Source: Oscillospiraceae bacterium
Lineage (GTDB): Bacteria > Bacillota > Clostridia > Oscillospirales > Acutalibacteraceae
DNA: 64,000 nucleotides
Reading direction: 5' to 3'
Assembly (NCBI GenBank): GCA_015065935.1
Contig: SVPI01000001.1
Location: 62,001 to 126,000 of the forward strand
In this document: piece after piece, positions 38,967 to 49,127 of the stretch
Layout: the number at the start of each line of letters is the position of its first letter
How positions within the stretch are numbered: the first letter of the stretch is position 1
The notes under the pieces: model-generated
What the model saw: only the letters and a program-made list of their open reading frames with translations
Told to the model about the DNA's origin: nothing
The model's database searches: none
Position numbers and translations under genes: made by a program

Positions 38967-39437
38967 GTGCCAAGAAGAGGCTTTATCGCTAAACGCGATG
39001 TATTACCGGACCCGCTTTACAATTCTAAGTTAGTAACTCGTCTCATCAACAACATTATGCTTGATGGTAAGAAAGGTGTTGCTCAGAAGATTGTTTATGG
39101 CGCATTCGAAATCATCGCTGAAAAAACAGGAAAGGAACCCTTAGAGGTTTTTGAAGAGGCTATGGAAAATGTTATGCCCCAACTCGAAGTTAAGTCCGTT
39201 CGTAAGGGCGGTGCAACCTATCAGGTTCCTTTCGAGGTACGCCCCGAGCGTAAGCAGACCTTAGGTTTGCGTTGGATTTCCACCTATAGCCGTAATCGTT
39301 CTGAAAAGACAATGAAAGAGCGTCTTGCCGGCGAAATCCTTGATGCAATCAATGGAGTAGGCGGCGCAGCTAAGAAGCGTGACGACGTTCATAAGATGGC
39401 AGAAGCAAACAAAGCGTTTGCTCATTACAGATGGTAG
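38967..39437 (+). CDS. rpsG: 30S ribosomal protein S7
   Basis: GTG start after [35 protein letters not shown] track opens at 38901. Confidence 0.98.
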   Translation: MPRRGFIAKRDVLPDPLYNSKLVTRLINNIMLDGKKGVAQKIVYGAFEIIAEKTGKEPLEVFEEAMENVMPQLEVKSVRKGGATYQVPFEVRPERKQTLGLRWISTYSRNRSEKTMKERLAGEILDAINGVGGAAKKRDDVHKMAEANKAFAHYRW

Positions 39438-39464
39438 TATTTTACTAATATTTTGGAGGTTACT

Positions 39465-41543
39465 ATGCCAAGAAAGGTATCACTTGAAAAGACAAGAAAT
39501 ATTGGTATTATGGCTCACATCGACGCTGGTAAAACCACAACTACCGAGCGTATCCTTTTCTACACCGGTATTACCCATAAGATTGGTGAAACCCACGAAG
39601 GTAATGCCGTAATGGACTGGATGGCTCAAGAGCAGGAGCGCGGTATTACAATTACTTCCGCTGCTACTACCTGCTTCTGGAAAGACCATCGTATCAATAT
39701 TATCGACACCCCCGGACACGTTGACTTCACCGTTGAAGTTCAGCGTTCACTCCGCGTGCTTGACGGTTCTGTTACCGTTCTTTGCGCAAAGGGCGGTGTT
39801 GAACCTCAGTCTGAAACCGTTTGGCGTCAGGCTGATGAGTATCGTGTACCCCGTATGATTTACGTTAATAAAATGGACATTATGGGTGCCGATTTCTATC
39901 GTGTTCTTGATATGGTAAAGGAGAGATTCCAGTGTAATGCTGTTCCTATTCAGCTTCCTATCGGTGCTGAGGACACATTCAAGGGAATTGTTGACCTTAT
40001 CAATAACGATGCCGAGGTTTATTATGATGACCTTGGTAAAGATGTAAGACGTGAACCTATTCCTGAGGATATGGTAGAGCTTGCTGAGAAATACAGGTCC
40101 GCTCTTATCGAGTCTGTTGTTGAACAGGACGAAGAGCTTATGGAGAAGTATTTTGAAGGCATCGAGCCCACCGTTGAGGAAATAAAAAAGGTTATCCGCA
40201 AGGCAACCATTAACAATGATATGGTTCCCGTTTGCTGCGGTACTTCTTACCGTAACAAGGGTGTTCAGCCCTTACTTGACGCTATTGTTGATTTTATGCC
40301 CGCACCTACCGATGTTGAGGCTATCAAGGGCGTTAACCCTGACACTGAGGAAGAAGAAGTTAGACATTCTACCGATGATGAGCCCTTTGCAGCTCTTGCA
40401 TTTAAGATTGCGACCGACCCCTTCGTTGGTAAGATTTGCTTCTTCCGTGTTTATTCCGGTACCGTTGAAGCAGGTTCTTCTGTATACAACTCGGTTAAGG
40501 ATAATAAAGAGCGTATGGGACGTATTCTCCAGATGCACGCAAACCACCGTGAGGATATTGAAATCTGCTATGCCGGTGATATTGCCGCTGCAGTTGGTCT
40601 TAAAAACACCACCACCGGTGACACCTTGTGCGATGAGAAGCACCCCGTAATTCTCGAATCTATGAACTTCCCCGAGCCTGTTATTCGTGTTGCTATCGAG
40701 CCCAAGACCAAGGTTGGTCAGGAAAAAATGGGTCTCGCACTTGCAAAGCTGGCTGAAGAAGACCCCACCTTTAAGTGCTACACCGATGAGGAAACCGGTC
40801 AGACAATTATCGCCGGTATGGGTGAGCTTCACCTTGAAATTATCGTTGATAGACTTCTTCGTGAATTTAAGGTTGAAGCAAACGTAGGTAAGCCTCAGGT
40901 TGCTTATAAGGAAACCATCCGTCAGGCTGCTGATGTTGATGAGAAATATGCTCGTCAGTCCGGTGGTAAGGGTCAATACGGTCACGTTAAGATTAAGGTT
41001 GAGCCTAACGAAACCGGTAAGGGTTATGAGTTTAACAACGCCATTGTTGGTGGTGCTATTCCCAAGGAATACATCCCCGCTGTTGATGCAGGTATCCGTG
41101 GCGCAATGCTTTCCGGTGTTCTTGCAGGCTACAACGTTGTTGACGTTAAGGTAACTCTTTATGATGGTTCTTATCACGAAGTTGACTCTTCTGAAATGGC
41201 ATTTAAGATTGCCGGTTCTATGGCATTCAAGAGTGCTTGCCGCAAGGGTGACCCCGTGCTTCTCGAGCCTATTATGAAGGTAACTGTTATTGTTCCTGAA
41301 GAGTATATGGGTGACGTTATCGGTGACCTTAACTCTCGCCGTGGCGAAATCCAGGGCTTTGAGGACAGAGCAGGCGCTAAGCAGATTAACGCAAGAGTTC
41401 CTCTTGGAGATATGTTCGGTTACGCTACCGACCTTCGTTCTAAAACACAGGGCCGTGGTCAGTATGTAATGGAACCCGATGGCTACAAAGAGGTTCCCAA
41501 GAGCATTTCTGAAAAGATTATTTCTGCTAGAGCAAAGAACTAA
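39465..41543 (+). CDS. fusA: elongation factor G
   Basis: [49 protein letters not shown]. Confidence 0.99.
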   Translation: MPRKVSLEKTRNIGIMAHIDAGKTTTTERILFYTGITHKIGETHEGNAVMDWMAQEQERGITITSAATTCFWKDHRINIIDTPGHVDFTVEVQRSLRVLDGSVTVLCAKGGVEPQSETVWRQADEYRVPRMIYVNKMDIMGADFYRVLDMVKERFQCNAVPIQLPIGAEDTFKGIVDLINNDAEVYYDDLGKDVRREPIPEDMVELAEKYRSALIESVVEQDEELMEKYFEGIEPTVEEIKKVIRKATINNDMVPVCCGTSYRNKGVQPLLDAIVDFMPAPTDVEAIKGVNPDTEEEEVRHSTDDEPFAALAFKIATDPFVGKICFFRVYSGTVEAGSSVYNSVKDNKERMGRILQMHANHREDIEICYAGDIAAAVGLKNTTTGDTLCDEKHPVILESMNFPEPVIRVAIEPKTKVGQEKMGLALAKLAEEDPTFKCYTDEETGQTIIAGMGELHLEIIVDRLLREFKVEANVGKPQVAYKETIRQAADVDEKYARQSGGKGQYGHVKIKVEPNETGKGYEFNNAIVGGAIPKEYIPAVDAGIRGAMLSGVLAGYNVVDVKVTLYDGSYHEVDSSEMAFKIAGSMAFKSACRKGDPVLLEPIMKVTVIVPEEYMGDVIGDLNSRRGEIQGFEDRAGAKQINARVPLGDMFGYATDLRSKTQGRGQYVMEPDGYKEVPKSISEKIISARAKN

Positions 41544-41637
41544 TAACTTTTTGCAAAAAGGTCTTGAATTTTCAAAGACTTTTTGATAAAATGACTAATG
41601 TAAGTTAAAACTTAAAAATTCTAAGGAGGAAATCCAA

Positions 41638-42837
41638 ATGGCAAAGGCAAAATTTGAACGCAATAAGCCCCACGTAAACATTGGTACCATTGGCCACGTT
41701 GACCATGGTAAAACCACTCTTACAGCTGCTATCACCAAGTATCTTTCTTTAAAGGGACAGGCACAGTTCGAGGACTATGCAAACATCGATAAGGCTCCCG
41801 AAGAGAGAGAGCGTGGTATCACAATTAACACCGCTCACGTTGAGTACGAGACTGATGCTCGTCACTATGCACACGTTGACTGCCCCGGACACGCTGACTA
41901 TGTTAAGAACATGATTACCGGTGCTGCTCAGATGGACGGTGCTATCCTCGTTATCGCTTCTACCGATGGCCCTATGGCTCAGACTAAAGAACACCTTCTC
42001 CTTGCTCGTCAGGTAGGCGTTCCTTACATCGTAGTATTTATGAACAAGGTTGACCAGGTTGACGACGAAGAGCTTCTCGAACTCGTTGAAATGGAAATCC
42101 GTGAGACTCTTGACACCTATGAGTTCCCCGGCGATGATACTCCTATCATCAAGGGTTCAGCTCTTAAGGCTCTTGAAGCTTCTAATGACCCTTCCGATGC
42201 TGCTTATGCACCTATCGCTGAGCTTATGGATGCTGTTGACAGCTATATTCCTACTCCTGACCGTAAGGCTGACCTTCCCTTCCTCATGCCTGTTGAAGAC
42301 GTATTCACCATTACCGGTCGTGGTACTGTTGCTACCGGTCGTGTTGAGCGTGGACAGCTCCGCACTTCTGAAGAAGTTGAAATCATTGGTCTTACCGATG
42401 AGAGAAAGAAGACTGTTGTTACCGGTATCGAAATGTTCCGTAAAATCCTCGACTATGCAGAGGCTGGCGACAATATCGGTGCTCTTCTCCGTGGTATCCA
42501 GAGAACTGAAATCGAGCGTGGTCAGGTTCTTTGTAAGCCCGGTTCTATCAACCCCCACACCAAGTTCCGTGGTCAGGTTTATGTTCTGAACAAGGACGAA
42601 GGTGGCCGTCATACTCCTTTCTTCAACAACTATCGTCCTCAGTTCTATTTCAGAACTACCGACGTTACCGGTACTATCTCTCTCCCCGCTGGTGTAGAGA
42701 TGTGTATGCCTGGTGATAACGTTGATATGGATGTTGAGCTTATCACTCCTATCGCTATTGAAGAAGGTCTCCGCTTCGCTATCCGTGAAGGCGGCCGTAC
42801 TGTTGGTTCTGGTGTTGTTACCGCTATCAATGGCTAA
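41638..42837 (+). CDS. tuf: elongation factor Tu
   Basis: [58 protein letters not shown]. Confidence 0.99.
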   Translation: MAKAKFERNKPHVNIGTIGHVDHGKTTLTAAITKYLSLKGQAQFEDYANIDKAPEERERGITINTAHVEYETDARHYAHVDCPGHADYVKNMITGAAQMDGAILVIASTDGPMAQTKEHLLLARQVGVPYIVVFMNKVDQVDDEELLELVEMEIRETLDTYEFPGDDTPIIKGSALKALEASNDPSDAAYAPIAELMDAVDSYIPTPDRKADLPFLMPVEDVFTITGRGTVATGRVERGQLRTSEEVEIIGLTDERKKTVVTGIEMFRKILDYAEAGDNIGALLRGIQRTEIERGQVLCKPGSINPHTKFRGQVYVLNKDEGGRHTPFFNNYRPQFYFRTTDVTGTISLPAGVEMCMPGDNVDMDVELITPIAIEEGLRFAIREGGRTVGSGVVTAING

Positions 42838-42856
42838 TCACTGATTTTCAGTAAAA

Positions 42857-42893
42857 TTAAAAGCTCTAAGGTGAAAACCTTAGAGCTTTTTTG
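42857..42893. terminator. rho-independent terminator after tuf
   Basis: AAAAGCTCTAAGG...CCTTAGAGCTTTTTT. Confidence 0.85.
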
Positions 42894-42906
42894 TTTTTAA
42901 TTAATT

Positions 42907-43935
42907 TTATGGGAGTTCTGTTAGCAAATCTTTAACAATTTTTGCCATAACCGGTTGGAAACTTTCAAGATTATGCAAAGTGAACATTTTAACGTTTGTT
43001 TTTTCTCCTTCTTCGGCTAAGTGCCATTCCAGGTATCCGTCGGTATTACACTTAACAACAACCGGTTCATAAGAGAAAATACAGTCTTTTGAAAATTCTT
43101 CGGTTATACTGCCGTCGGCCTTAAGGCCCATTCCTGCGCTCATTAAAAAACCGGGTGTGCTCCACATCCAACGTACACCGGTGGCAAACTTTTCGGATAC
43201 TTCCTTATCAACTTCACCTTGAATATAAGTAAGCCAACCCTTTTCGGCTTCACAAGAGTACAAATAGTTGAAATAGTTTTTCATTTGACGGGATAAATAG
43301 GGAAGGATGTCCTCATGGTTAACCCAGTAAAAATTAGCGTGTTCAACAACCTTGCCCCATTTGTCATAATGCAAACTGTCAAAACAGGGAGACCACATTA
43401 TTTGGCAGGGGATAGTGAATATTTGCGAGAAGGAAAACGGTTCAAGGGAAACGTTATATTCAAGCATATCTTGGTCAACGTAGGTTCCTGCATTAAGAAA
43501 GATTCGCACGTTATCATTAAAAAGGTCGGGCCGCATACGATATGCCAATAAAACATCTCGGCAACTGCCGCAAAGGTGAATATCAATTTCGCCGCCTTCT
43601 TCCAATACCGAAATTATATGGTTTGCGGATGGAATTATAATGTCCGAAGACAAAACCTCCTCAATGTCGGTTTCGCATTTCATTGGTTTGTGGGAGCCAA
43701 CGGCTTCGGGTACCGAAATGCCCGAAATGTAATTAAGTTGCGCAATGGATTGAACCGAAGGGTCGCCGTAGGTTTGAAATCCCCTGACTCTGTCCGGTTT
43801 GTCCTCATCACATAAAATTCCTGCAAATTTAATAAGTTTTTTCCTTGCCAAACTGTACATAGTGGCAAGGTTCCAGTGATCGTTTGGGTCATTGTGGGGG
43901 TGATAAAGATCGGTTGTGAGTAAAACTTTTCTCAT
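42907..43935 (-). CDS. nucleoside hydrolase-like (IUNH fold) protein
   Basis: N-terminal LLTTDLYHPHNDPNDHWNLATMYSLAR resembles the IUNH Asp-rich metal-binding N-terminus; IDIHLCGSCRDVLLAYRMRPDLF. Confidence 0.6.
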   Translation of the reverse strand: MRKVLLTTDLYHPHNDPNDHWNLATMYSLARKKLIKFAGILCDEDKPDRVRGFQTYGDPSVQSIAQLNYISGISVPEAVGSHKPMKCETDIEEVLSSDIIIPSANHIISVLEEGGEIDIHLCGSCRDVLLAYRMRPDLFNDNVRIFLNAGTYVDQDMLEYNVSLEPFSFSQIFTIPCQIMWSPCFDSLHYDKWGKVVEHANFYWVNHEDILPYLSRQMKNYFNYLYSCEAEKGWLTYIQGEVDKEVSEKFATGVRWMWSTPGFLMSAGMGLKADGSITEEFSKDCIFSYEPVVVKCNTDGYLEWHLAEEGEKTNVKMFTLHNLESFQPVMAKIVKDLLTELP

Positions 43936-43998
43936 AAAAAAACATTCCCTTCGGATTGTATTTTATTTTAATTAAAATATATATCACTTTATGAAAAA

Positions 43999-44033
43999 AA
44001 GCAATTGCTTAAACGAGCAAAATTTTGTATAAT
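43999..44033 (+). promoter_or_regulatory. promoter of AraC-type gene with overlapping AAGCAATTGCTT palindrome
   Basis: TTGCTT (44005-44010) N17 TATAAT (44028-44033); palindrome 43999-44010. Confidence 0.55.
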
Positions 44034-44058
44034 ATGGTCAAGCAAAGTGTGAAAAGCG

Positions 44059-44862
44059 GTGATTATATTGGAAAATAACAATTTTGCTTTTGTACTTAAT
44101 AATCATTTTATCGTAAGGCATTGCACCGCCCGTGATGGCAGTGATACCCCTGTCGATTTTCGATGCGGTAAGGGACTTAGAAAATGGTGCCGATTTTTTT
44201 ACCTTGAAAAAGGGAAAATTGAGTTTGTCAGTCACACGGGAAAAATCGTTAATATAAGCGATAACGATATTTTATTTTTGCCGTATGACATTGAATATTA
44301 CTCATCTTGGAAAAATCAGGAAAACGGGTATTACTTTTCGGTTGAATTTATTTTAGAAAACGAAAACGGCAATATTATAAATTTGTGTGATGATATAACC
44401 TATTTGTTTCGTGATAACGGCTATTTCAAAAAAATGTTTTACGATATGGCAAAAACCGTGTCAGACGGCACCCTGGGATTTCACCTGCGTTGTCAGGAAC
44501 AGTTTATGCAACTGCTTTATCACATTGCAATGGGCGTTAAAGGTCGCAATACTGCCCATCACGAAATTCAAAGTGCAATTGAGTTGATTGAAGGTGACTT
44601 TGGCAAAGAAATAAACATAAACGAGTTGGCAAAACTCTGCCATATAAGTCCTGCAACTTTTAGAAGAAGATTTTTGGATTACGCAAATATGCCGCCAATT
44701 AAATATCGTAATATGTTGCGGCTTAATAAAGCACGTGAACTTCTCGCCACAGGAACCTACACAGTGGGCCAGGTTGCGGAAATTGTGGGCATTAATGATA
44801 TTTGTTATTTCAGCAAAATTTATAAAAAACAATTTGGTGTTAATCCCTCTTCAAAAATTTAA
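44059..44862 (+). CDS. AraC family transcriptional regulator
   Basis: Cupin-like N-terminus plus C-terminal HTH: INELAKLCHISPATFRRRFLDYANMPPIKYRNMLRLNKARELLATGTYTVGQVAEIVG. Confidence 0.9.
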   Translation: MIILENNNFAFVLNNHFIVRHCTARDGSDTPVDFRCGKGLRKWCRFFYLEKGKIEFVSHTGKIVNISDNDILFLPYDIEYYSSWKNQENGYYFSVEFILENENGNIINLCDDITYLFRDNGYFKKMFYDMAKTVSDGTLGFHLRCQEQFMQLLYHIAMGVKGRNTAHHEIQSAIELIEGDFGKEININELAKLCHISPATFRRRFLDYANMPPIKYRNMLRLNKARELLATGTYTVGQVAEIVGINDICYFSKIYKKQFGVNPSSKI

Positions 44863-44874
44863 GTGAGGTTTTTT

Positions 44875-45453
44875 ATGAAACTAATTCTTTCTTCCTGTGA
44901 TTTTAAAAATGAAAATTCAAAGCAGTTTATTCTTGATAATATTTCAAAACCCCTTGAGGAAATAAGGGTGCTGTTTATGCCTGATGACTGCGCATCAAAA
45001 AAAGAAATTTTAAGTGATAAGTTTTATGACCGCCTTGTGTCCTACGGCTTTAAAAGGGAAAATATAACGGTGCTTAATTATTACAATGCCGATAGTTTTA
45101 AAAATTTAGATATTGATATGCTTTATTTAAGCGGGGGAAACACCTTCTCGGTTTTACACCGAATCAGAAAACACGGCTTTGACACCGCTATGATAAACTA
45201 CATTAAAAACGGTGTAATTTATGTGGGCGGCAGTGCAGGAGCCCATATTGCAAGCGCAAATACCCGGCACGTTTTAAAATATGACCAAAATACCGCCCAA
45301 ATTACCGATTTTAGCGGTTTAAACCTTTTTGAAGGGATTCTTGTCTGCCATTTTTCAAATGAACGACAGGCGCATTTTGAGTCGCTTAAGCGAGAGGGAA
45401 TATATAAAGTTTTTACTTTGACAAATGATGAATCACTATTAATAGAAAAATAG
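44875..45453 (+). CDS. Type 1 glutamine amidotransferase-like / peptidase S51 family protein
   Basis: LYLSGGNTFSVLHRIR and IYVGGSAGAHIAS nucleophile elbow. Confidence 0.8.
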   Translation: MKLILSSCDFKNENSKQFILDNISKPLEEIRVLFMPDDCASKKEILSDKFYDRLVSYGFKRENITVLNYYNADSFKNLDIDMLYLSGGNTFSVLHRIRKHGFDTAMINYIKNGVIYVGGSAGAHIASANTRHVLKYDQNTAQITDFSGLNLFEGILVCHFSNERQAHFESLKREGIYKVFTLTNDESLLIEK

Positions 45454-45477
45454 CAGTCGAAAGACTGCTATTTTTTA
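45446..45477. terminator. bidirectional terminator
   Basis: ATAGCAGTC-GAAA-GACTGCTAT with A/T flanks. Confidence 0.85.
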
Positions 45478-46305
45478 TAAAAGTTTTTTAAATCTTGCAT
45501 AGTAAAAAAGATACTGTTGAACAATTCCTTCACAGCCTTTAGTTTCTTTTGGCAGACCTTCAGGAAACAGTTTTTCCATTGCACGTTTAATCCAAACGTC
45601 CCTTGGGAAAGCATCAATGCGGTACATTCCGAAAAGAAGTGTGCAATCGGCAACCTTTTCACCGACACCATAAATTTTAATGAGCTCGGCTCTTGCCTCA
45701 TCAATGGGCATTTTTGCGATTTTTTGTAAATCAATTTCACCCGATGCCACTTTTTTGGCGGCATCAATGGCATATTTTGCCCTAAAGCCACTGCGAAGCA
45801 CCTCTAAATCCTCATTGGTTAAGGATGCAATTTTTTGGGCGGTAGGGAAGGAGTAAAAACCGTTTCCAAGATTTTCACCAAAGTTTTCGCAAAGGCGCTC
45901 TATTATGCCCTTAATTCGCTCTATATTGTTGTTTTGGGAAAATATAAAGCTACACAGTGCCTCCCATGAATCCTGCCTTAAAATGCGAATGCCGGTACCA
46001 AGCTTAGCCGCTTCCTTTAAAATGGGATTATGGGATATTTTGGAAATTATCTCACCGTAATCGGTTTTGAGGTCGAAATAATTTTCCCAAAAGGCTTTGT
46101 AATCAAGCAGGGAAGTGTTATAAAGAATGAGGGTGTCATCATTCAGTTCAAGTTCTAAATATTTATCCCTTGCAACACCGCACCAAACACCTTTTTCCTT
46201 TTCTTTCCAGCGAAATGCCTGACCGCAGTCAAGGGTTTCGGAAAGCGAAAAGTTGGTAACACCCGAAATATGTAAATTGTTATTTTTCGCAACAAATTTT
46301 AACAT
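45475..46305 (-). CDS. OGG1-type 8-oxoguanine DNA glycosylase
   Basis: CGQAFRW, FIFSQNNNIERIKGIIERLCENFG, IYGVGEKVADCTLLFGMYRIDAFPRDVWIKRAM (HhH-GPD). Confidence 0.9.
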   Translation of the reverse strand: MLKFVAKNNNLHISGVTNFSLSETLDCGQAFRWKEKEKGVWCGVARDKYLELELNDDTLILYNTSLLDYKAFWENYFDLKTDYGEIISKISHNPILKEAAKLGTGIRILRQDSWEALCSFIFSQNNNIERIKGIIERLCENFGENLGNGFYSFPTAQKIASLTNEDLEVLRSGFRAKYAIDAAKKVASGEIDLQKIAKMPIDEARAELIKIYGVGEKVADCTLLFGMYRIDAFPRDVWIKRAMEKLFPEGLPKETKGCEGIVQQYLFYYARFKKLL

Positions 46306-46368
46306 TAAATTTCACCCTTTTACATTATATCATTTTTATGTTATACTTACAAGGAGGTGTTTTAAATT

Positions 46369-47058
46369 ATGAGAGATGATATTTGCACTATTCCCATAAG
46401 TGAGGTCTTTGAAGAAAACGACGGTTGCCCTATTTGCCGAATGTACAAAACGGTAGAGGAGCACATTGTATCCTACATTATGGGCGCTGCAATGATGGAG
46501 CCTGATGTTCGCCAGGTGACCAATAAAACAGGCTTTTGCGAAAAGCATTACCGCCAAATGCTGGAAAGGCGTGGCAGGCTTCAGCTTGCGCTAATGCTGG
46601 AATCCCACCTTGATGATATAAATGCCAACATTTTATCAAATAAGCTTTTCCGAAGTGATAAATCAAAGGGTGATAAAGCAAAGGCTGTTACCGATTCCTG
46701 CTTTATTTGCGATAAGATAGAGTGGGGAATGTCGAGAATGATTGAAACTCTTTATAAAACCTATGAAAATGAAAAAGATTTTAGGGAAATGTTTAACTCT
46801 CAGGAAATGTTCTGCATGCCGCATTTCGAACTTTTAATGGCGGGCGCCGATAAGAAAAAGATGCATTCACAGTGTGGTGAGTTTGTTAAAAACCTCACTC
46901 GCATAACCCAAAATTACTCTGATGAACTGTATAAGGATGTTAAAAAATATTGCACAATGTACGATTACCGAAATGCAGGCGAAAATGCCGACTGGGGTAA
47001 TTCTAAGGATTCCGTTGAGCGCACAATTTCATTTTTAATCGGCACAAAAATAGAGTGA
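46369..47058 (+). CDS. DUF6062 family protein
   Basis: CPICRMYKTVEEHIVSYIMGAAMMEPDVRQVTNKTGFCEKHYRQML; CFICDKIE. Confidence 0.7.
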   Translation: MRDDICTIPISEVFEENDGCPICRMYKTVEEHIVSYIMGAAMMEPDVRQVTNKTGFCEKHYRQMLERRGRLQLALMLESHLDDINANILSNKLFRSDKSKGDKAKAVTDSCFICDKIEWGMSRMIETLYKTYENEKDFREMFNSQEMFCMPHFELLMAGADKKKMHSQCGEFVKNLTRITQNYSDELYKDVKKYCTMYDYRNAGENADWGNSKDSVERTISFLIGTKIE

Positions 47059-47102
47059 TAATTTTATAACAGTGGGTTACATAAAACGACAAAATCTCCT
47101 TT

Positions 47103-47210
47103 TGTGGATAAAAAAATGGGGAAAAATGGCTTAAATATGCCAAGTTGTTCAACTTACCCACCGAGTTATCCACATTTTTATGTAAACTTAAAAACTACTA
47201 CGGTGGATAA
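47103..47210. promoter_or_regulatory. cluster of DnaA-box-like 9-mers
   Basis: TGTGGATAA 47103-47111, TTATCCACA 47166-47174, GGTGGATAA 47202-47210. Confidence 0.6.
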
Positions 47211-47289
47211 CTTTCTCTATGAAAAATTGAATATAACTGTAAAAAAATAGCAATAATAGTTTTAAGAGAAACTGAAAGGCTGTGTTTTT

Positions 47290-47580
47290 ATGGTTAAGGG
47301 TGTTAATAAAAAAATCATTGAAATTAATAATACCGAAAATGAATTTTTTGAAAAAATTATTCTTTATGTATCCCCAAAGGCGGGTGCACCTAATTCCGCT
47401 AAGGTTAAAAGAGCGGCAAATGAGCTGGTTTCAAACTTGTCGGGTGATTCACCTAAAACAAAGGGGCTTAGAGAAATTTTAGAGCAAAAGAAAAAACAGA
47501 AAAGGCATATTATAATTGTTTCCATTTGCGTCGCGGCACTGCTGACTGTAGCAGCACTTCTGATTTTTCTATTAATTTAA
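47290..47580 (+). CDS. hypothetical small protein with C-terminal TM
   Basis: 96 aa, C-terminal hydrophobic helix IIIVSICVAALLTVAALLIFLLI. Confidence 0.55.
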   Translation: MVKGVNKKIIEINNTENEFFEKIILYVSPKAGAPNSAKVKRAANELVSNLSGDSPKTKGLREILEQKKKQKRHIIIVSICVAALLTVAALLIFLLI

Positions 47581-47608
47581 GGACAGGGCAAAATGCCTTG
47601 TCCTTTTT
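47578..47608 (+). terminator. rho-independent terminator
   Basis: GGACAGGGCA-AAA-TGCCTTGTCC then T-run. Confidence 0.75.
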
Positions 47609-47693
47609 CCATATCTAATGTTTGTCGAATTTTGTCTTGAATAAAGGGGCGACTTGCTGTATAATATTCATTAGATTATTGAGGTGAGCTATT

Positions 47694-48563
47694 ATGGCGA
47701 AAAAGCGTTTTGGTGACCGTAAAGAGGGAAGAAAGCTTCGCAGTATTGACCCTATGACGGCGGTTGCACCGTATATTATGAAAACCCGTTCGGGCTCTTC
47801 AAATATGATTTCCGATTCCATAGATATTGAAAATCTTGAAAAGTACATACATAAAAAGCGCCAGGAGGGGCTAAAAGGCTTCGGTATTTTAGATGTTATA
47901 ATTGCGGCATATGTTCGCACCGTGGCACAACGCCCGGGCGTTAACCGTTTTGTTTCCGGGCAGAGAATTTATGCCAGAAACGAAATTTCGGTTGCTTTTG
48001 TTATAAAGAAGGAGTTACGCCTTGACTCTCCCGAAACCGTTATTAAGGTTGTTTTTGAACCCGGTGATACGGTTGAGGATATTTATTTAAAAACAAAGAA
48101 GGCGGTTGATGATAACCGCAATGAAGGTGATGACAGCGCCTTCGATTCAGCGGCACGTTTTTTCAGATTTATCCCCGGGCTACTGCTTAAATTCGTTATG
48201 TTTATTCTTAACCTTATGGATTATTTTGATTTGCTGCCTAAAAGCCTTATTAAAATCAGTCCCTTCCATTGCTCACTGTTTTTAACCTCAATGGGCTCCC
48301 TTGGTATTCCGCCTGTTTTCCACCATCTTTATGAATTTGGAAATGTACCTATGTTTTGTTCTTACGGTGCAAAGCGAAGTGCCGTTGTGCTTAATAAGGA
48401 TGGCAGCGTTGAGGAAAGAAAGTTTATTGATTACACCGTTAACACCGATGATAGAATTTGTGATGGACATTACTATGCTTCGGTTATGAAAATGATTAAG
48501 GATTATCTTAAAAATCCCGAAAAGCTTGATATAATTCCTGAAATTAAGGAAGATGTTAAATAA
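47694..48563 (+). CDS. 2-oxoacid dehydrogenase E2 / CAT-fold acyltransferase-like protein without lipoyl domain
   Basis: GFGILDVIIAAYVRTVAQRPGVNRFVSGQRIYARNEISVAFVIKK, SLGIPPVFHHLYEFGN; C-terminal TDDRICDG in place of DHRxxDG. Confidence 0.75.
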   Translation: MAKKRFGDRKEGRKLRSIDPMTAVAPYIMKTRSGSSNMISDSIDIENLEKYIHKKRQEGLKGFGILDVIIAAYVRTVAQRPGVNRFVSGQRIYARNEISVAFVIKKELRLDSPETVIKVVFEPGDTVEDIYLKTKKAVDDNRNEGDDSAFDSAARFFRFIPGLLLKFVMFILNLMDYFDLLPKSLIKISPFHCSLFLTSMGSLGIPPVFHHLYEFGNVPMFCSYGAKRSAVVLNKDGSVEERKFIDYTVNTDDRICDGHYYASVMKMIKDYLKNPEKLDIIPEIKEDVK

Positions 48564-48600
48564 AAAAGTGAGTGTTCAGCAGAACACTCACTTTTATTTT
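48563..48600. terminator. bidirectional terminator
   Basis: AGTGAGTGTTC-AGCA-GAACACTCACT with A/T flanks. Confidence 0.85.
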
Positions 48601-49127
48601 TGGTTAAAAAGGCTTGCACCTGCCGAATCAACGCCCACAATAAGGGGGAAATTCTCTAAAACAAGCTCCTTTATGGATTCACAGCCAAGGTCATTAAAGG
48701 CAATTACCTTTGATGATTTTATGCAGGTGGCATAGAGTGCTCCGCACCCACCAATGGCGCAAAGATAAACTGCGCCATTTTGTTTTAAGGACCGACAAAC
48801 CTCATCGCTCACATTGCCTTTTCCGATGATGCACTTAAGACCTAAGTCAAGAAGCGTTGGGGTGTAAGGGTCCATTCGGGAAGAGGTTGTGGGGCCACAA
48901 CTGCCAATGGCAAGATTATCGGGTGTAGGGGTTGGCCCTGCATAATAAATAGCGGCATTTCTAATTTCAAAAGGTAATTTTTCGCCATTTTCAAGCAGTG
49001 AAGAAATTCTTTTGTGCGCTGCATCACGAGCGGTATAAACGGTGCCTGAAAGCAAAACCCTGTCGCCGATTTTAAGGTCCTTAATATTCTGACTTAACTC
49101 GCTGACATTCAATTTATGTGTTATCAT
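48594..49127 (-). CDS. fumarate hydratase/tartrate dehydratase beta-subunit (Fe-S hydro-lyase C-terminal domain)
   Basis: GDRVLLSGTVYTARDAAHKRI, YYAGPTPT, IGSCGPTTSSRMDPYTP, GGCGALYA. Confidence 0.9.
   Translation of the reverse strand: MITHKLNVSELSQNIKDLKIGDRVLLSGTVYTARDAAHKRISSLLENGEKLPFEIRNAAIYYAGPTPTPDNLAIGSCGPTTSSRMDPYTPTLLDLGLKCIIGKGNVSDEVCRSLKQNGAVYLCAIGGCGALYATCIKSSKVIAFNDLGCESIKELVLENFPLIVGVDSAGASLFNQK

Noticed and set aside
40272-41177. 301-aa antisense ORF within fusA
   Set aside because: Shadow ORF on the complement of EF-G; no independent evidence.
41544-41637. Weak stem CAAAAAGGTCTTGAA...AAAGACTTTTTG between fusA and tuf
   Set aside because: May be a partial terminator or promoter region, but pairing is imperfect and unsupported.
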